A DNA stretch of 6,338 nucleotides from Leucobacter sp. (GCA_031178565.1 JAPSIU010000168.1:1-6338); one strand, 5' to 3'; counted from the stretch's first letter, positions 1 to 5,165 are shown. A program made the numbers and translations. The notes: generated by a model not told the origin, from the sequence alone.

Positions 1-75
1 GGCGATGCCGCCGACGCGCTCGCCCGGACGGCGTCGAGCGTCTACGAGCTGCTCGAGACGACACTCGCCGCGTAG
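1..75 (+). CDS. C-terminal end of an unidentified protein (partial)
   Basis: Frame 1 is open from the left edge and ends at TAG (73-75), giving 24 residues that finish with SSVYELLETTLAA. The Ala-rich, helix-like composition and GC-rich third positions fit a real actinobacterial gene end, but the piece is too short to name a family. It points toward the leftward crcB pair, so the 96 bases between them (76-171) form a convergent gap. I found no clear hairpin with a T-tract there. Confidence 0.5.
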   Translation, partial: GDAADALARTASSVYELLETTLAA

Positions 76-171
76 AGCCGGGAGCTGCGGTTGATCGAGG
101 CGCAGGAATCGTATGCCCGCCCGAGCATGCGCTTCGTGGTGCGCAGGATCCGGTGAGGCCGCGAGCTCTTC

Positions 172-537
172 TCAGTGGCGCACGATCACGATCCCGATGA
201 GCGAAAGCGCCGCGCAGAGGAGCAGCATGCCGGGCCCCGCCAGGAGTGCCGCGCCGTATCGCTTCGCCGCGAGGAGCCGCACGCTCTCGAGGCTCGCGGT
301 GCTGAACGTCGTGTAGCCTCCCAAAAAGCCGACCGTCGCGATGCCCACTACGGGGTGGTCGAGCGCGAGACCGGTGAGCAGGCCGAGTGCGAGGGATCCG
401 CTGAGGTTGATCACCATGATGCCCCAGGGGAAGCGCATCCGCACTCCGACCGGCAGGCTGTGGTCGACGAGGTGACGCGCCGCGGCCCCGAGTCCTCCTG
501 CGACGGCGATCCCCAGCGCGAGCGCGGCCGCGCTCAT
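172..537 (-). CDS. crcB: Fluoride channel CrcB/Fluc, second gene of the pair
   Basis: This encodes a 121-residue Fluc-family channel subunit that lets cytoplasmic fluoride leave the cell across the plasma membrane. Visible family marks are the N-terminal GGLGAAARH (14-22), the TM2 asparagine N44 in NLSGSLALG, and the TM3 break GFLGGYTTFST (70-80), which carries the Gly/Thr backbone of the central sodium site and pore Phe78. Four hydrophobic segments fit the family. The second 'Phe box' position (three residues after F78) is Ala81. Basic residues sit in the TM1-2 loop (R21, H22, R33, R35) and TM3-4 loop (R87, K92, R93), while the C-terminal tail is short. This predicts N- and C-termini outside. 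The ATG overlaps the TGA of the upstream crcB (ATGA), with an AGAGGAG ribosome site seven bases before it. The genes are therefore translationally coupled and probably form a heterodimer. Confidence 0.95.
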   Translation of the reverse strand: MSAAALALGIAVAGGLGAAARHLVDHSLPVGVRMRFPWGIMVINLSGSLALGLLTGLALDHPVVGIATVGFLGGYTTFSTASLESVRLLAAKRYGAALLAGPGMLLLCAALSLIGIVIVRH

Positions 538-1061
538 CGCCGCGCTCCTCTCACGTGGCGTCTTCGAGCGCGCACCGCCTGTGTGCGCCGCGCGCGCGTC
601 GTCCGCGCGCGAAGAGCTCGCGCCGCGAGGATGCCGAACCAGCTCGCCACCGCCCCGCCGACGAGTGTGGCCGTCCCGTAGACCGCTGCGATCGCGAACC
701 GGTTCTCGAGCACCAGTTCCGCGAGCTCCGTGGAGAGCAGGCTGTAGGTCGTGAATCCGCCGAGCAGGCCCGTGCCGAGCAGGAGGCGGGCGGTCCGTCG
801 GCTACCGCGGTCCGACCCGGCGAGATTCAGCGCTTCCACGAGCATCCCGAGCAGGAACGCGCCGCCGACGTTGATCACGAGAGTGCCGAGCGGCAGGCCG
901 GAGAAGACCTCGCCGGCGCCCGGCTCGCCGATGGCACCGCCGAGCAGAGAGCGGGCCAGGGTGCCGAGCGCACCGCCGAGCGCGACGAATCCGAGGTCCG
1001 GGAGCGGAACGGCGGCTCGCGGTGCGCCCTCGAGTTGCGCAGCACGGCGCCCCTCGGTCAC
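534..1061 (-). CDS. crcB: Fluoride channel CrcB/Fluc, first gene of the pair
   Basis: This is a 175-residue Fluc subunit, longer than the usual 110-130. The family core runs from about residue 23 to 147: GGALGTLAR (29-37), TM2 N64 in INVGGAFLLG, and the TM3 break GLLGGFTTYS (98-107). Tyr106 and Leu109 stand where many Flucs have the two pore Phe residues. The C-terminal tail (148-175) is almost entirely Arg and Ala, with about 13 Arg. Together with the basic TM2-3 loop (R85, R88, R89, R92) and the acidic TM3-4 loop, it predicts both termini in the cytoplasm, opposite to its partner. I chose GTG at 1061 because it overlaps the stop of a short upstream ORF (GTGA) and trims an unlike N-terminus. 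GTG at 1133 is the main in-frame alternative but lacks a ribosome site. The family call is secure; the start is not. Confidence 0.9.
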   Translation of the reverse strand: MTEGRRAAQLEGAPRAAVPLPDLGFVALGGALGTLARSLLGGAIGEPGAGEVFSGLPLGTLVINVGGAFLLGMLVEALNLAGSDRGSRRTARLLLGTGLLGGFTTYSLLSTELAELVLENRFAIAAVYGTATLVGGAVASWFGILAARALRARTTRARRTQAVRARRRHVRGARR

Positions 1062-1114
1062 GGCGAGCCCGTCCCGGGCGGCGTCTCGTCCTCGGTCATG
1101 TGCCCCTCGCTCAT
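1058..1114 (-). CDS. Possible 18-codon leader ORF before crcB
   Basis: This short frame begins at ATG (1112-1114) with a good ribosome site (GGAG, five bases upstream) and ends at TGA (1058-1060). The stop overlaps the GTG start of the first crcB as GTGA. The peptide is acidic and Pro/Gly-rich (MSEGHMTEDETPP...) and has a second Met at 1099. The arrangement suggests translational coupling, in which ribosomes ending here restart on crcB. It could instead be the true N-terminus of CrcB, split from it by a one-base indel, since crcB itself lacks a convincing ribosome site. No fluoride-riboswitch consensus was recognised in the 50 bases upstream. Confidence 0.35.
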   Translation of the reverse strand: MSEGHMTEDETPPGTGSP

Positions 1115-1126
1115 CGGATCTCCATC

Positions 1127-1155
1127 CTGACACAGCCGCGCGACCGGCGTAGCCT
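1127..1155 (+). promoter_or_regulatory. Predicted promoter of the PIG-L deacetylase gene (leaderless)
   Basis: CTGACA (1127-1132) is one base from the -35 consensus. It is followed, after exactly 17 bases, by TAGCCT (1150-1155), which fits the actinobacterial TANNNT -10 pattern. Transcription would start seven or eight bases later, at or next to the A of the ATG at 1163. No ribosome site lies before that ATG, so a leaderless mRNA is a consistent reading. Confidence 0.5.
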
Positions 1156-1162
1156 GAACAGC

Positions 1163-1939
1163 ATGGACGCAGGCACTGACGCACCCGACGCACCCGAGGC
1201 GCACGACACACCCGACGCACCGCTCGAGCCGCTCGGCGACACCGACTTCCAGCGGGTCCTCGTGGTGGTCGCCCACCCCGACGATATCGAGTACGGCACG
1301 TCGGCGGCGGTCGCCTCCTGGACCGCGAGGGGCATCGAGGTCGGCTATCTGCTCCTCACCTCGGGTGAGGCGGGCATGCGGCGTCCCCCGGAGGAGGCCG
1401 GACCGCTGCGCGCGGAGGAGCAGCGGCTCGCCTGCGAGGCCGTCGGGGTGAAGCATCTCACGATCCTCGATTTCCCCGACGGGACCCTCATGTACGGCCT
1501 CGAACTCCGGAAGGCGATCGCGCGCGAGATCCGCGCCTTCCGCCCCGACGCGGTGGTGTGCGGTTCGGGGGCGCTCTTCGTCGGATGGGGCATCGATCAC
1601 GCGGACCACAGGGCGGCCGGCCTCGCGACGATCGACGCCGCGCGGGACGCCGACAACCGCTGGGTGTTCCCCGAGCTCCTGCGCGACGAGAACCTCGCTC
1701 CGTGGGGCGCGACCTGGCTGCTGCTCTTCGGGACTCGACCCACCCACTTCGTCGACATCACGTCCGAGGCGGCCGATCGGGCCGTCGCCTCGCTCGCGGC
1801 GCACGAGGCCTACCTGGCGGATCTCCCCTGGCATCCGGCGCCCCGGGACTTCGTCCCCGAGCTGCTGCGCGCCCAGGGCGGCCTCGCCGGAGTTCCGCTC
1901 GCCGTCACTTTCGCCGTGCACCGGCTCCGCATGGAATAG
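1163..1939 (+). CDS. PIG-L/LmbE family zinc-dependent N-acetyl-sugar deacetylase
   Basis: This 258-residue cytoplasmic protein (no signal peptide or TM segment) belongs to the PIG-L superfamily, which removes acetyl groups from N-acetylglucosamine-type substrates. The zinc and catalytic motif AHPDD-x-E is at residues 37-43, after a hydrophobic strand (VLVVV). The second metal/active-site motif is in GIDHADHRAAG, near the middle of the chain. LLTSGEAG and FPDG are also typical. Family members in actinobacteria include MshB (mycothiol synthesis) and Mca (mycothiol conjugate amidase), and many are unassigned. At about 230 core residues this is shorter than MshB or Mca, so I do not assign a substrate. 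The first 22 residues are a low-complexity Asp/Ala/Pro tail made by 9-base repeats. ATG 1163 is chosen because it follows the predicted promoter. The frame stays open upstream to 1022, but that region would overlap crcB. The gene stands alone, divergent from crcB and convergent with ltrA. Confidence 0.88.
   Translation: MDAGTDAPDAPEAHDTPDAPLEPLGDTDFQRVLVVVAHPDDIEYGTSAAVASWTARGIEVGYLLLTSGEAGMRRPPEEAGPLRAEEQRLACEAVGVKHLTILDFPDGTLMYGLELRKAIAREIRAFRPDAVVCGSGALFVGWGIDHADHRAAGLATIDAARDADNRWVFPELLRDENLAPWGATWLLLFGTRPTHFVDITSEAADRAVASLAAHEAYLADLPWHPAPRDFVPELLRAQGGLAGVPLAVTFAVHRLRME
1178..1222 (+). repeat. Five 9-base tandem units inside the deacetylase N-terminus
   Basis: The unit GACGCACCC occurs twice perfectly (1178-1186, 1187-1195) and then as three diverged copies ending at 1222. 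The units are in frame and encode DAP, DAP, EAH, DTP and DAP. They look like a small coding minisatellite producing a flexible tail before the catalytic domain. Confidence 0.7.
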
Positions 1940-1976
1940 GCGGACGAACCCCTCGGCCGAACCTTCGCCGGATCGC

Positions 1977-2798
1977 TCAGCCGCGATCCTCGGATCCGAC
2001 GCGGATGCCGCTCCGCTCGACGAGCACCACGAGCGCGACCATCACGACGGCGGCCGCTGGAACGGGCCACGGCAGGAACGCACAGGCCGCCAGCGCGAGG
2101 CCGCCGATGGGGACGAGCGCCCTCGTCGGTCCCGTCAACCGGTGCCGCAGGATGAGCGCCCACACCCCGATCACGAAGATCCCCACCGGCACCGTGAGCG
2201 CAGCGGCGGCCGATGCCGGCGGCAGGTGGGATGCACCGGTCTCGACGTCGAGGAGTACCGAGAGGCCCGCAGAGAACGCCCCAGCGGCGGCGAACACCGC
2301 GTAGTGGCCGTACCCGAACACGATCGCGGACCGGAGGTCGCCGAGGCGGTCGGCGACGCTCGTCGAGAAGTACAGCCACCACATGCCGGCCGCCAGCAGG
2401 AAGCCGCTCACGCCGATCGTGACGAGGGCGCCGAGCTGCGTGGCCTCCTCGATCGCGGCGGCGACGGCGAACGCGCTCGGCACGAGCGGGAACGCGATCC
2501 AGGCGAGCTGCGCGAGCGTGACGCCCGTCGCGTAGCGCAGTGCCGTGCGCCGCAGTGCGGGATGGCTCGCGGAGGCCCTGAGCCACTGCGCGACGAGCGC
2601 GAGCCGCATGATCACGTACCCGAGGATGATGACGCGGAAGTCATTCGCGGTCATCGCTGCGCCGGTGCCGACCGCGAGCACGACGACGCCGCCCATCTGC
2701 GTGAGTGTGAGCAGCCGATACACCCAATCGTCGGTGTCGAATGCACTCGCGAACCAGGTGAAGTTCACCCACGCCCACCAGACGGCGAAGAACACCAT
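1977..2798 (-). CDS. LtrA (low temperature requirement) family membrane protein, N-terminally truncated
   Basis: From the first usable ATG (2798) this is a 273-residue, strongly hydrophobic protein with about eight membrane segments. It resembles the LtrA family, named for a Listeria cold-growth mutant; its biochemical role is unknown. The diagnostic stretch is near the start: WWAW (7-10), NFTWFASAFDTDD (12-24), then YRLLTLTQM. Full-length members have roughly 370-400 residues and begin with a conserved ELFFDLVFV segment, absent here. LtrA-like sequence continues in frame for about 22-25 codons upstream of 2798 (for example QLHHAESEAH), but there is no ATG, GTG or TTG before an in-frame TGA at 2895-2897. 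ATG 2798 also lacks a ribosome site and cuts into conserved sequence. The gene may therefore be decayed, use an unusual start, or contain a sequence error (see 2881-2896). It lies directly downstream of csoR on the same strand. The 37 bases to the convergent deacetylase hold only a weak hairpin. Confidence 0.8.
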   Translation of the reverse strand: MVFFAVWWAWVNFTWFASAFDTDDWVYRLLTLTQMGGVVVLAVGTGAAMTANDFRVIILGYVIMRLALVAQWLRASASHPALRRTALRYATGVTLAQLAWIAFPLVPSAFAVAAAIEEATQLGALVTIGVSGFLLAAGMWWLYFSTSVADRLGDLRSAIVFGYGHYAVFAAAGAFSAGLSVLLDVETGASHLPPASAAAALTVPVGIFVIGVWALILRHRLTGPTRALVPIGGLALAACAFLPWPVPAAAVVMVALVVLVERSGIRVGSEDRG

Positions 2799-2880
2799 GA
2801 GATAGCTCGTGACGCCGCTGCCGATGTGGGCCTCCGATTCGGCGTGGTGCAGCTGAGCCGAGGCGAGAGCGATCCTACGT

Positions 2881-2896
2881 CCCCATGCGGCTCCTC
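2881..2896 (-). promoter_or_regulatory. Ribosome site and ATG one base out of frame with ltrA
   Basis: On the minus strand GAGGAG (2891-2896) is followed four bases later by ATG (2884-2886), then GGG ACG TAG, so this frame stops after three codons. The ATG sits in a run of four Gs (2881-2884). With one G fewer, translation would continue as M-G-R-R-I-A-L-A-S straight into the LtrA frame. This is the best initiation signal in the csoR-ltrA gap and probably marks the original or true start of the shortened gene. Confidence 0.4.
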
Positions 2897-2914
2897 AGGA
2901 TCTGGAGGGCGCGA

Positions 2915-3310
2915 TCACGAACGGACGAGGCGCGAGATGGCGTCGCTCGCCTCCTTGAGCTTCGCCGTGCCCTCCTCGTCGCCGCGCTTCGCCGCGTCGA
3001 GGACGCAGTGCGCGAGATGATCGTCGAGCAGCCCGGTCGCGACACCCTGCAGCGCACGGGTGAGTGCGCTGACCTGCGTGAGGATGTCGATGCAGTAGGT
3101 GTCTTCTGCGATCATCCGGGATATGCCGCGCGCTTGACCCTCGATGCGACTCATGCGCTTGAGGTACGCATCCTTGTCGCTGATGTAGCCGTGCTCGCCC
3201 GGGCGCTCGGCCGGCGAGGGCGCCGTCGGCACCGCGGCTCCGCGGCGATCCGGATCCGCCGTTCGATCGTCGTTCTCCGCGACGGCGTTCGTCGCCTCCA
3301 CTGCGCTCAT
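2915..3310 (-). CDS. csoR: Copper-sensing transcriptional repressor CsoR
   Basis: This 131-residue DUF156-family protein is an all-helical tetramer-forming regulator that leaves its operator when Cu(I) binds. The domain starts near residue 42 with the typical YLKRMSRIEGQARGI (49-63). The Cu(I) site known from Mycobacterium CsoR is intact: Cys73 (in TYC), His98 and Cys102 (in DDHLAHC), with Tyr72 beside the first Cys. This pattern separates copper sensors from the nickel (RcnR) and persulfide (CstR) branches. An acidic, probably disordered 40-residue N-terminal extension precedes the domain and is longer than in the short CsoRs. The start at 3310 is supported by GGGGAG seven bases upstream. 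The frame is open to 3775, but that would cross the control region. A canonical operator lies 78 bases upstream. The gene is divergent from the DUF981 gene and followed on its own strand by ltrA, so autoregulation and copper control of both neighbours are likely. Confidence 0.95.
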   Translation of the reverse strand: MSAVEATNAVAENDDRTADPDRRGAAVPTAPSPAERPGEHGYISDKDAYLKRMSRIEGQARGISRMIAEDTYCIDILTQVSALTRALQGVATGLLDDHLAHCVLDAAKRGDEEGTAKLKEASDAISRLVRS

Positions 3311-3384
3311 ATTCTTACTCCCCTCGTTCCGGACACGCGCGGCGCGCGCTGCGCGACACGCGCTGTACCGGTTCACCCGCATGG

Positions 3385-3415
3385 CGGATACCCCGACGGG
3401 GTATGCCATTACCAA
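3385..3415 (-). promoter_or_regulatory. Possible csoR promoter enclosing the operator
   Basis: Read leftward, TTGGTA (3410-3415) is a fair -35 box. TATCCG (3385-3390) lies 19 bases downstream, or GTATCC at 18. The -10 match is weak. The attraction is placement: the CsoR palindrome fills the spacer, the usual position for CsoR repression, and would leave a leader of about 68 bases before csoR. Confidence 0.3.
3388..3404. promoter_or_regulatory. CsoR operator (perfect palindrome)
   Basis: ATACCCC-GAC-GGGGTAT is a perfect 7-base inverted repeat with a 3-base centre. It matches the known CsoR operator type, in which TACCCC and GGGGTA arms flank a short spacer. It lies 78 bases from the csoR start and 164 bases from the DUF981 start, in the divergent intergenic region. 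It is therefore expected to give copper-released control of csoR-ltrA and probably of DUF981. The site and the intact Cu(I) ligands of the adjacent CsoR support each other. Confidence 0.85.
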
Positions 3416-3443
3416 CGGGGTTCTCGCGGACGATATTCCCGCA

Positions 3444-3473
3444 GGCATACGCCCGGCTGGGCATACGCCCGGC
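3444..3473 (+). repeat. Two direct repeats resembling CsoR half-sites
   Basis: GGCATACGCCCGGC occurs at 3444-3457 and again at 3460-3473, a 16-base period. The first ten bases differ by one from GGCATACCCC, which is the operator flank and arm read on the minus strand (3398-3407). These may be auxiliary or degenerate CsoR half-sites on the DUF981 side of the control region. They could also bind another regulator. Confidence 0.6.
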
Positions 3474-3494
3474 GCCCCGACCGATGTCGACCCC

Positions 3495-3523
3495 TTGCCC
3501 GCGCACCCCGCCTCCGGTAAGCA
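3495..3523 (+). promoter_or_regulatory. Weak candidate promoter for the DUF981 gene
   Basis: TTGCCC (3495-3500) and TAAGCA (3518-3523) are separated by 17 bases. The -35 shares its first four bases with the consensus or nearly so. The -10 lacks the final T. It would give a leader of about 40 bases and lies just downstream of the half-site-like repeats. Other starts in this region are equally possible. Confidence 0.25.
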
Positions 3524-3546
3524 GGAATGGAGTGCAGAACCGTATC

Positions 3547-3560
3547 CCGAGGTGAAGGAG
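3547..3560 (+). promoter_or_regulatory. Strong ribosome binding site that sets the DUF981 start
   Basis: CCGAGGTGAAGGAG ends eight bases before ATG 3569 and contains two overlapping anti-SD matches (GAGGTGA and AAGGAG). It favours 3569 over the in-frame ATG at 3527, which has no such site. The identical 14-mer precedes the gene at 4527 (4506-4519). Confidence 0.75.
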
Positions 3561-3568
3561 CGTACGTC

Positions 3569-4294
3569 ATGACCATCTTCCAGGCGGAGGGCCTCGTCAT
3601 CGACTGGACCCAGATGCCCACCTACAACACCATCATGTCGCTCATGGCCGGTGCCGGACTGCTGACACTCGTCTGGCTCGGGCGCGATCTCCAGGGCGGC
3701 CGGATCGCACGGCTGGAACCCTGGTCGCTCGCACTCGCGGTTCCGGGGTTCATCCTCACGACCACCGGTCTGCACATGACGGTGACCTGGCCCCTCGCGA
3801 AGTACTTCCCCTTCGACAACATCATCTTCGGCGAAACCAGTCTCGGCTTCGGCGTTCTCCTCCTCGCCGGAGCCTTCTACCTGTGGAAGCGGGGCGAGAG
3901 GCTCCTGCAGGAACCCGATCCGGCTGCAGAGCTGGCCTCTGCGGCACGGCCCTTCGGGTTGATCGTCGCCGGGCTCGGCCTCAGTCTCATCGCCATCATG
4001 TTCGCCGGTCTGATCTTCCAGCTCTTCGCGGCGCCGCCCGAGGAGCCGATCTCAGGCGCCTTCGCCGAGTACCCCTGGGTCGAGGCGACGTTCATGTCGG
4101 GCCTCTTCGGGCTGGTCGGGATCGGAGCCGTCCTCTTCCCGTTCTCCTTGAAGGGCTTCAGCTCGACCGAGAAGCCGTCCGCGATGCAGCGTCTCGTGGG
4201 AGTCGTCTGGGGCCTCGCGGGCGCCGTGTTCCTGCTCTTCGGAGCGCTCAATTTCTTCACCCATATCGGACTCATCGTCAACACGATGGGGTGA
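3569..4294 (+). CDS. DUF981-family six-helix membrane protein, likely copper-regulated
   Basis: This 241-residue integral membrane protein has about six TM segments (near residues 19-38, 52-76, 85-106, 129-153, 170-192 and 210-236). It resembles the DUF981 family from actinobacteria and archaea, whose function is unknown. The family assignment rests on recognised pattern (PTYNTIM at 17-23, then TTGLHMTVTWPL and FDNIIFGE), not on a search. Polar residues that could bind a soft or transition metal lie in or next to the helices: H69-M70, E89, E172, M176, N228, H232 and M240. No CPC or CxxC motif or P-type ATPase signature is present, so it is not a known copper pump. The gene is divergent from csoR, shares its operator region, and has a very strong ribosome site. 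This suggests a copper-induced membrane protein. A role in copper tolerance is inference from position. Confidence 0.8.
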   Translation: MTIFQAEGLVIDWTQMPTYNTIMSLMAGAGLLTLVWLGRDLQGGRIARLEPWSLALAVPGFILTTTGLHMTVTWPLAKYFPFDNIIFGETSLGFGVLLLAGAFYLWKRGERLLQEPDPAAELASAARPFGLIVAGLGLSLIAIMFAGLIFQLFAAPPEEPISGAFAEYPWVEATFMSGLFGLVGIGAVLFPFSLKGFSSTEKPSAMQRLVGVVWGLAGAVFLLFGALNFFTHIGLIVNTMG

Positions 4295-4327
4295 GCGCCA
4301 CTCGATCGACGATCGGCGTCGCGAGTA

Positions 4328-4360
4328 CCGCTCGCCGGGTGCACCGGGTCGCCGGAGCGG
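4328..4360 (+). terminator. Imperfect hairpin after DUF981, possible terminator
   Basis: CCGCTC (4328-4333) pairs with GAGCGG (4355-4360), and inside it CCGG (4335-4338) can pair with CCGG (4344-4347). The hairpin starts 34 bases after the DUF981 stop. There is no T-tract; instead short GGAC tandem units follow. It could be a weak or Rho-assisted terminator, or simply GC-rich structure. Confidence 0.25.
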
Positions 4361-4463
4361 ACGGACGGACGGGACAGAGTGCCACCTGCACTGCCGAAAG
4401 GTCAACCCCCTCGTGCTTCTGGCGCCGACGATCGAGCCTTGAGGATACGACGGACGAACGAAC

Positions 4464-4489
4464 TCCGCCGGAGGAACGCCACCGGCGGA
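4464..4489 (+). other. Stem-loop in the leader of the 4-TM/PRC operon
   Basis: TCCGCCGG (4464-4471) and CCGGCGGA (4482-4489) form a perfect 8-base stem with a 10-base loop. The structure ends 37 bases before ATG 4527 and leaves the ribosome site (4514-4519) free. It may act in mRNA stability or translation, or may be a protein site. No convincing promoter was found between it and DUF981. Confidence 0.35.
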
Positions 4490-4526
4490 ACGTCCGGGAT
4501 TCGCGCCGAGGTGAAGGAGTATCGAG

Positions 4527-5165
4527 ATGACCAAGCGATCCAGTGCCGATCACCATGACGGCGAACCGGCCGCAGTCGCGGCCGAACGCGGGCCCACACG
4601 ACGTGAGGACGTGCTGGACCGGGAGCAGGAGCGATTCGGCGGATTCAAATGGGGGTCGGCGTTCTTCGGCTGGCTCACCGCGACGGGCACCGCCGTGCTC
4701 CTCACCGCCGTGCTCAGCGCTGTCGGAGCGGGTGTCGGACTCGGGGCGACCGATGGAGATGTGCAGGATGCGGCCGACGAGCTGACGAGAAACGCCGACA
4801 CCGTGAGCATCATCGGCGCGATCGCTCTCGCCGTGGTGCTGTTCGTGGCGTACTACTGCGGCGGATACGTGGCGGGGCGCATGGCGCGATTCTCCGGCGC
4901 CAAGCAGGGCGTCGCGGTCTGGATCTGGGCGGTCGCGATCGCGATCATCGTCGCGATCCTCGCGGCTGTCGCGGGATCGCAGTTCAACGTCCTCGGCACC
5001 CTCAACAGCTTCCCCCGGATTCCGATCGATGAGGGAACACTCACGACCACCGGCATCGTCACGGCGATCCTCGTCGCCATCATCAGCCTGGTCGGCGCGA
5101 TCCTCGGCGGGATCGCGGGCATGCACTACCACCGTAAGGTCGACCGGGCCGGGCTCGGACGCTAA
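4527..5165 (+). CDS. Four-helix membrane protein of unknown function
   Basis: This 212-residue protein has a charged cytoplasmic-type N-terminus (1-41), then four predicted TM segments (about 44-73, 93-117, 128-150 and 175-200) and a short basic tail ending HYHRKVDRAGLGR. Recognisable conserved stretches are GSAFFGWLTATGTAVLL (43-59), CGGYVAGRMARFSGAKQG (111-128) and NSFPRIP in the TM3-4 loop. Similar proteins are common in actinobacteria, often beside PRC-barrel genes, and are usually annotated as hypothetical or YrzE/TIGR04086-like. I cannot assign an activity. The Gly-rich helices suggest tight packing or oligomers. AAGGAG lies seven bases before the ATG, within the 14-mer shared with DUF981. 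The PRC-barrel gene follows after 55 bases, so an operon is likely. An antisense frame across the gene is a high-GC shadow. Confidence 0.8.
   Translation: MTKRSSADHHDGEPAAVAAERGPTRREDVLDREQERFGGFKWGSAFFGWLTATGTAVLLTAVLSAVGAGVGLGATDGDVQDAADELTRNADTVSIIGAIALAVVLFVAYYCGGYVAGRMARFSGAKQGVAVWIWAVAIAIIVAILAAVAGSQFNVLGTLNSFPRIPIDEGTLTTTGIVTAILVAIISLVGAILGGIAGMHYHRKVDRAGLGR

Noticed and set aside
1115..1162. Fluoride riboswitch upstream of crcB
   Set aside because: The 48-base gap is short and I could not find the conserved crcB-motif pseudoknot sequence.
1062..1220. N-terminal extension of the first CrcB up to 1220
   Set aside because: Would run through the divergent promoter and into the deacetylase coding region, and its sequence is Arg-rich and unlike Fluc N-termini.
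1058..1921. Leftward open frame (287 codons) antisense to the deacetylase
   Set aside because: Its translation is Arg/Gly/Glu-rich without motifs and the opposite strand encodes clear AHPDD and HADH motifs. Only the last 18 codons are kept, as a possible crcB leader.
1940..1976. Hairpin GGCCGAA/TTCGCC between the deacetylase and ltrA as a terminator
   Set aside because: Six paired bases with a bulge, a two-base loop and no T-tract in either direction.
2142..3020. Rightward open frame (292 codons) antisense to ltrA and csoR
   Set aside because: Highly charged composition (runs of Arg, Glu, His) and no initiation signal; both antisense genes are recognisable families.
3311..3775. N-terminal extension of CsoR up to 3775
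   Set aside because: Would cross the operator and the DUF981 coding region; ATG 3310 has a proper ribosome site and already leaves a 40-residue extension.
4473..4494. GGAAC...CGTC as an ECF sigma promoter
   Set aside because: Spacing between the elements is about 14 bases instead of the usual 16-17, and the elements lie within the perfect stem-loop.
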